64,000 bases of DNA from Prauserella salsuginis (GTDB taxonomy: Bacteria > Actinomycetota > Actinomycetes > Mycobacteriales > Pseudonocardiaceae), in contig NZ_JANBBF010000009.1 of the NCBI RefSeq assembly GCF_024648885.1, forward strand, positions 682,001 through 746,000, given 5' to 3'. The notes beneath the pieces were generated by a model that was not told where the DNA came from, did not search any database, and saw only the letters and a list, made by a program, of their open reading frames with translations. The translations under genes and the position numbers were made by a program. Shown here piece after piece: positions 48,319-56,036 of this stretch. Each line of letters opens with the position of its first letter. The first letter of the stretch is position 1.

Positions 48319-49048
48319 TACCGCCGATGCGGACACGAACGCCGGCGGGCTGGTACGGGTGACCGTGACGCGCAGCGTCGAGGGCACGCGGTCGGAGTTC
48401 CTCGTCGCGCGTATCCGTCCGATGACGGTTCTCGACGCGCTGCTCGCCGTACAACGGGAGCACGATCCCGCGCTGGCCTTCCGCTTCTCGTGCCGGGTCG
48501 GCATGTGCGGGACGTGCACGGTGCGGGTCGACGGACGCTCGGCGCTCGCGTGTCAGACGGAGATCCCGGCGGACACCGATCGGATCCGGGTCGACCCACT
48601 CGCGGGCCTGCCCGTGGTGCGGGATCTGATCGTCGACACCGGCCCCTTCTGGCAGGCGTGGGCATCGGTGCGGCCGTATCTCGTGCCCGGCGAGGACGCC
48701 GACGTCGGCATGGACGCCGAGCCGGCCGTGATCGCGCCGGATTCGGCCGAACGCCGCGCCATCGATCCTGCTCTGGACTGCATCGGGTGCGCGGCGTGCT
48801 TCTCGAGCTGTGGCATCGCGAGTGCGCATCGGGATTTCGTCGGCCCCGCGGCGCTGAACCGCGCGATGGTGCTGGTCGCCGACAGCCGGGACAGTGCCAC
48901 GGCCGAACGCCTGGAGGTCGTCGGGGCGGAATCCGGTGTCGACCGGTGTCACTACATCTACGGATGCACCGCTGCGTGTCCCAAGGGGCTCGATCCCGCG
49001 CGTGCGATCCGCCGACTGCGTGGCAGGAGGTTCCGTGGCGACCGGTGA
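48311..49048 (+). CDS. Succinate dehydrogenase/fumarate reductase-like iron-sulfur subunit
   Basis: This is a 245-residue SdhB/FrdB-type protein with all three clusters. The [2Fe-2S] ligands are Cys61, Cys66, Cys69 and Cys81 (CRVGMCGTC ... ALAC), the [4Fe-4S] motif is CIGCAACFSSC (157-167), and the [3Fe-4S] ligands are in CHYIYGCTAACPKG (213-223). It passes electrons from the flavoprotein to the membrane anchors. It overlaps the lyase gene by 8 bases and the flavoprotein gene by 14, so the operon is tightly coupled. Gene order B-A-C-D with a lyase in front is unusual for a housekeeping sdh. Confidence 0.9.
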   Translation: MADTADADTNAGGLVRVTVTRSVEGTRSEFLVARIRPMTVLDALLAVQREHDPALAFRFSCRVGMCGTCTVRVDGRSALACQTEIPADTDRIRVDPLAGLPVVRDLIVDTGPFWQAWASVRPYLVPGEDADVGMDAEPAVIAPDSAERRAIDPALDCIGCAACFSSCGIASAHRDFVGPAALNRAMVLVADSRDSATAERLEVVGAESGVDRCHYIYGCTAACPKGLDPARAIRRLRGRRFRGDR

Positions 49049-50780
49049 GGTATGGCGGGAACCGGAGGTGCTGGACACCGACGTCGCAGTGGTCGGCAGC
49101 GGGGGAGCCGGTCTGATGTGCGTGCTCCACGCCTTGACGGCTCGTCCGGAGTTGGACGTGACCGTGGTGAGCAAAGGCGCGGTGGGACGTTCCGGGTGCA
49201 CCCGCATGGTGCAGGGCGGCTACAACGCGGTCCTCGACCCCGACGACTCGGTGGACCTGCATCTCCGCGACACGGTCCAGGGCGGGAAGTTCCTCAACGA
49301 CCAGTCGTTGGCCAGAACGCTGGTCGACGACGCGCCTCGGGTGATCAACGAGCTCGAGACCAGGGTCGGGTGCTTCTTCGATCGCAGGCCCGACGGCCGC
49401 ATCCATCAGAAGGCCTTCGCCGGGCAGGCGTTCGATCGGACGGTGCATCGCGGTGACCTGACCGGCATCGAGATCATGGGACGGCTTCGCGATCAGATGT
49501 TCCGTCTCGGTCCTCGCGAGCTGGAAGACGTTCGTGCCCTCGACCTCGTCCACGATGCCGAGGGTGAACTGGCCGGGTTGACGGCGTTGAACGTGCGCAC
49601 CGGCGATCCGTTGGTCTTGCGGGCTCGGGTGGTGGTCGTGGCGACGGGCGGTTCGGCGACGATGTACCGCGTCGCGGCGCCGGCTAGAGAGAAGACCGGC
49701 GACGGCGTGGCGATGTGTTGGCGAGCCGGCCTGCCGATGCGGGACATGGAGATGCTGCAGTTCCATCCGACCGGGCTGCTGGCCGGTAAGTCCCGGATGA
49801 CCGGCGCGGTGCTGGAGGAGGGGCTGCGCGGAGCAGGGGCGCACCTGTACAACGCGGCCGGCGAGCGGTACATGGCCCGGTACGACGCGGAGCGGATGGA
49901 ACGATCCACACGGGACGTCGTGGCGAGGGCCGGATACCTCGAGATCATGGCGGGACGCGGTACGGACGAGGGTGGCGTCCTGATCGACATCTCGCACCTG
50001 GGCAGCGGCGAGGTCGAGCGGTGTTTTCCGGGCATGGTCGCGAGAACCCGGCAGATCGAACAGGACCTGGCGATCGGTCCCGTCCAGGTCTCGCCCACGG
50101 CACACTTCCACATGGGCGGTGTGCTCATCGACGCCGACGGCCGGACCGACGTCGACGGACTCCTCGTGGCGGGCGAGGACGCCGGCGGTACGCACGGCGC
50201 CAACCGGCTCGGTGGCAACGGCGTCGCCGAGTCGACCGTGTTCGGTGCACGCGCCGGGGACACTGCCGCCCGGCTGGCCCGGCAGCGGCGGTTACGCACA
50301 CCGGAGCGGACCGAGGTGAACGCGTCGCTGGCGCGAGCGTACGCGCCGCTGACCCGATCACTCGGTCCGTGGCCGTTCGATCTGACCCGGCGGCTGAAGG
50401 AACTCATGTGGCGCTCGGTCGGCGTCGTACGCGACGGTGCCTCGCTCGAGCACGCGGGCAAGGAACTCGACGCGCTGGCCGACGAGATCGAGCACATCGC
50501 CGTTCCCGGTCCGCCACAGGTCAACTTCGCCTGGCAGGAGGCGCTCGACCTGGCCAACCAGGTGACCGTCGCCAGGGCCATGGCTCACGCGGCGGCCTGG
50601 CGTACCGAGACCCGCGGGGCGCACGCACGGTCGGACTTCCCCGATACGGACGCTCGTCCCCGGTATCTGGTGCAGCGGGCGGCCGGCGACGGCCCGACCG
50701 GTGCGATCGAGTCGGAGGTGCGCGACGTGGAGTTCAGCCACCTCCGGCCGGCCGATCTCGATGGGAGGCCGGGCTCGTGA
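49035..50780 (+). CDS. Succinate dehydrogenase/fumarate reductase-like flavoprotein subunit, covalent-FAD His absent
   Basis: This is a 581-residue flavoprotein. FAD motif VVGSGGAGLMCVL (about 20), substrate residues in MLQFHPTG (about 240), LEEGLRGAGAHL (Arg, about 260), HFHMGGVLID (about 357) and THGANRLGGNGVAES (about 385), so dicarboxylate binding and hydride transfer are kept. At the place of the His that binds FAD covalently in SdhA/FrdA (RSHT) it reads RSGCT, with Cys55; FAD may thus be non-covalent. It starts at a GTG behind AGGAGG. Function could be succinate oxidation, fumarate reduction or oxidation of an analogue. Confidence 0.88.
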   Translation: MATGEVWREPEVLDTDVAVVGSGGAGLMCVLHALTARPELDVTVVSKGAVGRSGCTRMVQGGYNAVLDPDDSVDLHLRDTVQGGKFLNDQSLARTLVDDAPRVINELETRVGCFFDRRPDGRIHQKAFAGQAFDRTVHRGDLTGIEIMGRLRDQMFRLGPRELEDVRALDLVHDAEGELAGLTALNVRTGDPLVLRARVVVVATGGSATMYRVAAPAREKTGDGVAMCWRAGLPMRDMEMLQFHPTGLLAGKSRMTGAVLEEGLRGAGAHLYNAAGERYMARYDAERMERSTRDVVARAGYLEIMAGRGTDEGGVLIDISHLGSGEVERCFPGMVARTRQIEQDLAIGPVQVSPTAHFHMGGVLIDADGRTDVDGLLVAGEDAGGTHGANRLGGNGVAESTVFGARAGDTAARLARQRRLRTPERTEVNASLARAYAPLTRSLGPWPFDLTRRLKELMWRSVGVVRDGASLEHAGKELDALADEIEHIAVPGPPQVNFAWQEALDLANQVTVARAMAHAAAWRTETRGAHARSDFPDTDARPRYLVQRAAGDGPTGAIESEVRDVEFSHLRPADLDGRPGS

Positions 50781-51280
50781 GCGTGGCGCAGTTCGTGTTC
50801 TTCTGTGGATTCGCGCTGGTGGCCGTCGCGATCGTGGCGTTCAGCGTCGTGGTCGTGCGCAGCGCTCGCCGGGACGACGGCGGGCCGTTCGTGTCGCGCT
50901 CGCTGGTCGCTCGGCTCGCCCGGCCGGGACGCGACCGGGCCGAGCTGCAACGGTGGGCGTTCTACCTCCACCGCGTCAGCGGCCTGGGACTGTTCGCCTT
51001 CCTGTGCCTGCACGTCGGCGACGTCAGCCTGTACGTGATCTCGCGTGAGATCTACGACGAGGTACACCAGGTGTACGGCAGCGTGCCGATGCGCTTTGCC
51101 GAGGTCGGGTTGCTGTTCGGCTTGCTGTTCCACACGGCCAACGGGTTGCGGCTGGTCGCGGTCGACCTCGTCGATCTCGGGCTGACGGGCTCCACACGAG
51201 CGCTCTACGGCGTCCTCGGGGTGAGTGTGGTCGGCACGCTCGCGGGTGCCGTGTTCATTCTGGGACCGGTGATCGTATGA
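50777..51280 (+). CDS. SDH/FRD-like membrane anchor subunit (cytochrome b, SdhC-like)
   Basis: This 167-residue membrane protein has an N-terminal helix, a charged cytoplasmic stretch and then three helices. FYLHRVSGLGLFAFLCLHVG contains the HRxSG motif of SdhC (His65, Ser68) and His79, candidates for heme and quinone contacts; GLLFHTANGLRLVAVDL has a second likely heme His. It starts at a GTG overlapping the flavoprotein stop codon (GTGA) and is coupled to the next gene by ATGA. Confidence 0.82.
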   Translation: MSVAQFVFFCGFALVAVAIVAFSVVVVRSARRDDGGPFVSRSLVARLARPGRDRAELQRWAFYLHRVSGLGLFAFLCLHVGDVSLYVISREIYDEVHQVYGSVPMRFAEVGLLFGLLFHTANGLRLVAVDLVDLGLTGSTRALYGVLGVSVVGTLAGAVFILGPVIV

Positions 51281-51654
51281 CGGTGGCCGACATCAAGGGT
51301 GATGCGAACTCCGCACGCCGCAGGCGGGCGGCGTACGTCGCGCTGCGGTTGTCCGGTGTGCTGCTCGCCGTGCTGGTGCTGGGGCATTTCGTCGCCACCC
51401 ACGTCACCACGGACGTCGCGGACACCGACTCCCGCTTCATCGACCAGCGGTGGGCGACCGCACTGTGGCTGGTCTGGGACGGGGTGATGCTGGCGGCGAC
51501 ACTGGGCCACGCGGTGCTCGGCCTGTGGGCGGTGATCGCCGACTACACCGCGGGCAGACGCAGGCGAATATGGCGGGTGGTCCTGCTCTGCGGAGCGGGA
51601 GCCGTCCTCGTCGGCGGGATGACCTTGTTGTGGCTCGCGGCCACGGCATCCTGA
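51277..51654 (+). CDS. SDH/FRD-like second membrane anchor subunit (SdhD-like)
   Basis: This 125-residue protein has three hydrophobic helices: LRLSGVLLAVLVLGHFVATH (about 23-42), WLVWDGVMLAATLGHAVLG and VLLCGAGAVLVGGMTLLW. His37/His42 in the first and the His in the second helix are suitable heme ligands. The SG pair after the N-terminal Arg-rich stretch recalls SdhC/D anchors. It completes the four-subunit complex and ends the operon. Confidence 0.78.
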   Translation: MTVADIKGDANSARRRRAAYVALRLSGVLLAVLVLGHFVATHVTTDVADTDSRFIDQRWATALWLVWDGVMLAATLGHAVLGLWAVIADYTAGRRRRIWRVVLLCGAGAVLVGGMTLLWLAATAS

Positions 51655-51726
51655 CCGGGCACGCCGGCCTGACCGGCCACAGCATCCTGACCGGTCGTTG
51701 CCGGATCCGGGCCGGCTCACGGGAGG

Positions 51727-52806
51727 TCAGTGCAGCGGGACGAGGGCCGCGTGCTGGGCCACCGTCCTGGCGCCGAAGGTGCGTTTGAGCTCGGTCATCT
51801 TCTTGCCGAGCACTATGCCCTTCTTGCCGGATGCGAGCGCGAACCGCACGGCCTGGGTGTACATGTCGAAGTACAGATTCCGTCGCCCGCCGCGGTGCAG
51901 CGGCAGCGTCGACCACGAGCGAATCACCGGCCACTGTGGATGGTCGAGGATCAGTGCGAGCGCACGCAGCGCTCCGGAGACTGGGTCGACATACCGTACG
52001 CCGACGACGTCCGGCTGGCGCAACAGGTGCTCGAGGTAGCCGGTGAACATCGGCAGCGGCACGATCGGCACGTCGTGGTGCTTCTCGGCGTTGTGCCGCA
52101 ACAGTGTGGCGACCTCGCCGGCGTCGGTGTCCGCCATCGGGCCGGTTCTCACCTCCAGGTGCGGATCGTCGTCGACGGTCCGCTCGATCTGGGTGAGGCT
52201 GCGCCTGCGGGTGGCGCGCAGTTCGGACTGCCAGTGTTCGACGGATTCGAACGAGGCGGTGTCGAGCATGCTGATCGGTTCGGTCGGCCGGACGATCCGC
52301 AGCGGCGCGCTCACGGCCGCGGCATCGGTGTCGCCGAGCTGGCGGGCGAGCAGCAGGCGCGATCCGCCACCCAGTCGGTCGCGCATCGCAGGCGCGTAGT
52401 CGGTGAGCAGCCGCTGCCCGGTGCCGTCGGCGAACCACCAGCCCGGCGCCGACGCGTTGTTCGGTGCCCGGACGTCGAGCCCACCGATCCGTCCGCCGCG
52501 CGTCGTGAGTGCGAAGCGGTGTCGCCTCGTCGGAGGTCCGACCCACGCGGCCCACACCACCCCGCACGGGCCGTCGTCGGCGTGCAGCACCGTGACGTAC
52601 TGGGGTGTGCGAGCCGCCCACGCCTGGGCGGCCAGGGCGGCCCAGCTCCAGTCCGCGTACAGACCTGCGGTTGCCCGCAGTCGGGACCAGTAGGCCGGTT
52701 CGGGATCGAAACGCGGGTCGAACACCTCGTAGTGGGCGGCCCGCGCCGAACCCTGCAGGGTGCGAACGGCCGCCCGGGAGCCGGAATCCGCCGGCGGCCC
52801 GATCAT
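51727..52806 (-). CDS. GNAT/FemAB-like acyltransferase, paralog 1 of 4
   Basis: This 359-residue protein shares its layout with the three genes that precede it in the operon: an N-terminal EVFDPRFDPEPAYW motif, a long variable half, and a C-terminal acyltransferase half with LRATRRRSLTQIERTVDDD, then SWSTLPLHRGGRRNLYFDMY and GKKMTELKRTFGA. The last segment resembles the end of the BioF2/CelD (Acetyltransf_6) GNAT fold. The most diverged member, lacking the APRP end of the others. Likely an amide-forming acyl or aminoacyl transfer, substrate unknown. Last gene of the minus-strand operon; overlaps paralog 2 by ATGA. Confidence 0.72.
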   Translation of the reverse strand: MIGPPADSGSRAAVRTLQGSARAAHYEVFDPRFDPEPAYWSRLRATAGLYADWSWAALAAQAWAARTPQYVTVLHADDGPCGVVWAAWVGPPTRRHRFALTTRGGRIGGLDVRAPNNASAPGWWFADGTGQRLLTDYAPAMRDRLGGGSRLLLARQLGDTDAAAVSAPLRIVRPTEPISMLDTASFESVEHWQSELRATRRRSLTQIERTVDDDPHLEVRTGPMADTDAGEVATLLRHNAEKHHDVPIVPLPMFTGYLEHLLRQPDVVGVRYVDPVSGALRALALILDHPQWPVIRSWSTLPLHRGGRRNLYFDMYTQAVRFALASGKKGIVLGKKMTELKRTFGARTVAQHAALVPLH

Positions 52807-53846
52807 CGGCACACCGGCCGCGGAGCGATGACGGTATGCAGCGGCTGCGGCGCGAACCCCAGCGATCCCTTGACGTCCTGCATGCCGCGGCCGGACGAGA
52901 TCGACGGCCTGCCGTTGTCGATCATGAATCCGACCACGCGCGCATAGGCGTCGAAGTACAGGTGCCGCTTTCCTCCTCTGTCGGGCGGGACCGCCGCCCA
53001 GTGCTGGTGCAGCGGCGTCACGACGTGATCGAGCACGTTGGTGAACGCGAGCAGCCGCCCGGATGCCGCGTCGCGGTACGTCAGGGTGGCCACGTCCGGC
53101 CTGCGCACCAGCCCGTGCAGGTACTCGGCGGTCACGGCTCCGCGCAGGTCGAGTGGAACGCGGCCGAACTTCGCCCGGTGCGCGTGCAGCAGTGTGGCCA
53201 GCTCCGCACCGTCGACGTCCTCCCTGCCTCGTCCACATCGGATCGTCAACGACGGGTCGGCGGCGACCTTGCGGCGCTGGCCGCGGATGCTGTGCCGCCT
53301 GCTCCGCGCGAGCGACGAGACCCACTCGTCGACATCGGTGAAACCGTTCTGGAGCAACGTCGTGGGCACGGCGTCGCGCACCGCCCTGCCCCTGCCGGTG
53401 ATGTCCGGGAGCTCACCGTCACGGACATAGCGGTGGACGACCCCGCAGCAGCCGGGGCCGATGAAGGCCACGACAGCGCGCTCGGCCGCCCGCGTGATGT
53501 CCCGCCGCGTGGTGGCGTCGAGCCCGGGCGCGAACACCCGCCCCGACGTGCCGGGCATCCACGGCTGGTGCACCTCGGCGAGCCGGGGTGCGAACCGTGC
53601 CATGCCGCCGACGGGCCTGCGGCGGTGCGGATCGCCGGGGCGGGCGACGGTGACCGAGAGCGCTGCGACCGGCTCGCCCCCTTCGCGTGCGACGACCAGC
53701 AGGTTGGGGCATCGCGACGACGCCGTTTCCAGGCGCAGCATGCCGTAGTCCCAGGGCGCGGGCAGCGACTGGGCCGCGGCGAAATCGGCCCAGTCGGCGG
53801 GCTCGGGTTCGCTGCGCGGATCCAGGACGTCGATGTGCACGGTCAT
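52803..53846 (-). CDS. GNAT/FemAB-like acyltransferase, paralog 2 of 4
   Basis: 347 residues. It begins MTVHIDVLDPRSEPEPADWA, the family's opening motif, and has VDEWVSSLARSRRHSIRGQR (about 175) where paralogs 3 and 4 have the same helix. The C-terminal half reads HWAAVPPDRGGKRHLYFDAY and then SSGRGMQDVKGSLGFAPQPL, ending IAPRP. These repeat almost exactly in paralog 4. The start is one base after the stop codon of paralog 3, and its own stop overlaps paralog 1. No signal peptide, so it acts in the cytoplasm or on the inner membrane face. Confidence 0.72.
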   Translation of the reverse strand: MTVHIDVLDPRSEPEPADWADFAAAQSLPAPWDYGMLRLETASSRCPNLLVVAREGGEPVAALSVTVARPGDPHRRRPVGGMARFAPRLAEVHQPWMPGTSGRVFAPGLDATTRRDITRAAERAVVAFIGPGCCGVVHRYVRDGELPDITGRGRAVRDAVPTTLLQNGFTDVDEWVSSLARSRRHSIRGQRRKVAADPSLTIRCGRGREDVDGAELATLLHAHRAKFGRVPLDLRGAVTAEYLHGLVRRPDVATLTYRDAASGRLLAFTNVLDHVVTPLHQHWAAVPPDRGGKRHLYFDAYARVVGFMIDNGRPSISSGRGMQDVKGSLGFAPQPLHTVIAPRPVCR

Positions 53847-53847
53847 G

Positions 53848-54978
53848 TCACGCTCCCGGTACGTGCTGGCGTGGACGGGTGCTGCCGGGTCGCCGGCGCC
53901 AGGCCGCTGCCGACCAGCGGTCGCCGAGCAGGGGCCGTGGCGCCGCGACGGTGTGCAGTTCGCGGGTATCGTGGAAGCCGAGGGCGGCCTTCTCGTCCAG
54001 CATCGCCCTGCCCGCGGTCAGCTCGGTCGTTCCCCGTTCGATCGCCTTGGCCACGGCCTGGGCGTAGGCGTGCAGGTAGAGCCCCGGCTGGCCGCCGTCC
54101 TGTCGGGACAGCGCCGCCCAGTGATGGAAAGCGGCCGTGGCCCGGTCGTTGATCATCGTGTTGAACCCGAGCAGCCGGCCCGCCGCCGTGCGGTAGGTGC
54201 GCGTGAGCACGTTCGATCTGCGCAGCAGCGCATCCAGGTAGGCGGGGGACACGGGACTGCGGGTGTCCATGTGCAGGCCTGCGAACCGCGAACGCTGCCC
54301 GCCCGACCACGCACGGGCGTCCTGGCGCGCCCGGTGGGCGTTGAGGAGCGCGGCGAGCTCGGTCGCGTCCAGGTCGTCGCGGCCGGCCCCGACGTCGGTA
54401 CGCACGTCGGGGTCGGCGTCGATCTCGTCGATGGTGGCGCGCACGTCGTCGGCGAGGCTCGCGCGCCACGCGTCGAACGTCTCCGGTGGGCGGAGCCCGG
54501 CCGCCGGGTCGATCTCTCTGCGCGGCCGGCCCGGTCCGGACATCGCATCGGCCAGCTCGGCGGTCATGGCCCGGTACAGCACTCCGAGCAGGCCCGGGCC
54601 GACCCACCGCACCAGTGCGCGTTCGAACTCGCGGACCGCGGCCGGCGCGTCGGCGTCCGGATGGAAGGCAGCGGCCGGGTAGCCGCTGTGCAGAGGAAGG
54701 TAGACCTCGGCCCAGCGCGGCCGCCACCGGACCGGCCGCCGAGTGACCGGGGGTCCGAAACGGCCGGTGCGCCAGCTGCGGCACACCATGACCTGAAGGC
54801 CTCCGACCACCAGCCCGTGGTCGCGCACCACGGCCAGCACGGGCGGGTTGCGGGCGGTCCACGCCTCGAGCCGCAGCAGCGGATAACGCCAGACGGGATG
54901 CAGACCGTGGGAGCCCACGAAGCCCGCCCAGCCGGACGGTTCCGGGTCGACACGGGGGTCGAGGATCTCGACGTTCAC
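53848..54978 (-). CDS. GNAT/FemAB-like acyltransferase, paralog 3 of 4
   Basis: 376 residues, starting at a GTG (VNVEILDPRVDPEPSGWAGF) that overlaps the stop of paralog 4 (GTGA). It has the ALVRWVGPGLLGVLYRAM segment found as AERALARHLGPGLVGVFYRG in paralog 4, then HHWAALSRQDGGQPGLYLHA and TAGRAMLDEKAALGFHDTRE, ending APRP. A 25-residue Arg-rich tail follows (SAAAWRRRPGSTRPRQ), absent in the others. Function as for the family: transfer of an acyl or amino-acyl group, acceptor unknown. Confidence 0.72.
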   Translation of the reverse strand: MNVEILDPRVDPEPSGWAGFVGSHGLHPVWRYPLLRLEAWTARNPPVLAVVRDHGLVVGGLQVMVCRSWRTGRFGPPVTRRPVRWRPRWAEVYLPLHSGYPAAAFHPDADAPAAVREFERALVRWVGPGLLGVLYRAMTAELADAMSGPGRPRREIDPAAGLRPPETFDAWRASLADDVRATIDEIDADPDVRTDVGAGRDDLDATELAALLNAHRARQDARAWSGGQRSRFAGLHMDTRSPVSPAYLDALLRRSNVLTRTYRTAAGRLLGFNTMINDRATAAFHHWAALSRQDGGQPGLYLHAYAQAVAKAIERGTTELTAGRAMLDEKAALGFHDTRELHTVAAPRPLLGDRWSAAAWRRRPGSTRPRQHVPGA

Positions 54979-56036
54979 CGCCCCATCACCGGCCTCGGCG
55001 CGATGACCCCGTGGACGTCCTGGGGGGCGAACCCCATCGACGTCTTGACGTCGAGCTTGCCCCGGCCCGACGAGATTCGCGGCCTGCGGTGCGCGATGCA
55101 CCAGCGCACGGCGCGGACGTAGGCATCGAAGTACAGCCCCTGTCTGCCCTCGTCCTCGCGAGGCAGCGCCGCCCAGTGCTGTTTGACGACGACGTCGCGG
55201 TGGTCGAGCAGGATGTTGAGCGCGAGCAGCCTGCCGTCGGTGTCGTGATACGTGAGTGTGTGCACGTCGGATCTGCGCACGAACGCCTCCACATACGGTG
55301 CCGCGACGGGTGAGCGCGTGTCGCCGGCCTGCGCGGCGAACCGGGCGCGATGGTCGTTGAGTAGATCCGCCACGGCGGCTGCGTCGATGTCGGTCCGGCC
55401 GGGGCCACCGCGGATGAGCAGCGTCCGGTCGGATTCGGCCCGCCGGTGCTGTCTGCGCAGACCGGCGCGCCGGCTCTTGCTCAGCGATGCGAGCCACTCG
55501 TCGACGTCGGCGAAGGTGTTGTCGAGTACGGCGGAGGAATCCGTGCGCCGGTGGATGCGGCCGTGGCCGTCGAGCTCGGGGAGCAGCTCCGGGCCGACCC
55601 CGCGGTAGAACACCCCGACCAGGCCGGGCCCGAGGTGCCGTGCGAGGGCGCGCTCCGCCGCGCGTACGGCCGCGTGCAACCGGTGTCCCTGGATCTCGGG
55701 CCGCCACACGATTCCGGGCAGTCCGCTGAGCCACGGCTGGCTGACTTCCACCCACATCGGACCGCGACGGGGCCGACGGGGCGCGTAGCGGGGTGTGCGC
55801 GTCGGCCGGCAGACCAGCGCCGACAGTGCCGCCACGATGCCGTCGGCGTCGTGCACGGTGACCAGCAGCGGCGGATTGCGCGCCAGCCAGCCCTCGATGC
55901 GCAGCAGATCCGGATCCCACACGGCGTGCGGACGTGCGGTGCCGATGAACTCGGACCACCCGACGGGAGCAGGGTCGACGCGTGGGTCGCAGATGCGCGC
56001 GGCGGCGACAGCGGTGCGCGCGGACGCAGCCGTCAT
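54975..56036 (-). CDS. GNAT/FemAB-like acyltransferase, paralog 4 of 4
   Basis: 353 residues, second gene of the minus-strand operon. Opening motif ICDPRVDPAPVGWSEFIGT, middle VDEWLASLSKSRRAGLRRQH, C-terminal HWAALPREDEGRQGLYFDAY and SSGRGKLDVKTSMGFAPQDV, ending IAPRPVMGR. The Lys before the aromatic-Gly-Phe turn (DVKTSMGF) matches the last strand of Acetyltransf_6 proteins. Overlaps its neighbours by ATGA and GTGA. The three close paralogs (2, 3, 4) probably arose by tandem duplication and now act on different donors or acceptors. Confidence 0.72.
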   Translation of the reverse strand: MTAASARTAVAAARICDPRVDPAPVGWSEFIGTARPHAVWDPDLLRIEGWLARNPPLLVTVHDADGIVAALSALVCRPTRTPRYAPRRPRRGPMWVEVSQPWLSGLPGIVWRPEIQGHRLHAAVRAAERALARHLGPGLVGVFYRGVGPELLPELDGHGRIHRRTDSSAVLDNTFADVDEWLASLSKSRRAGLRRQHRRAESDRTLLIRGGPGRTDIDAAAVADLLNDHRARFAAQAGDTRSPVAAPYVEAFVRRSDVHTLTYHDTDGRLLALNILLDHRDVVVKQHWAALPREDEGRQGLYFDAYVRAVRWCIAHRRPRISSGRGKLDVKTSMGFAPQDVHGVIAPRPVMGR

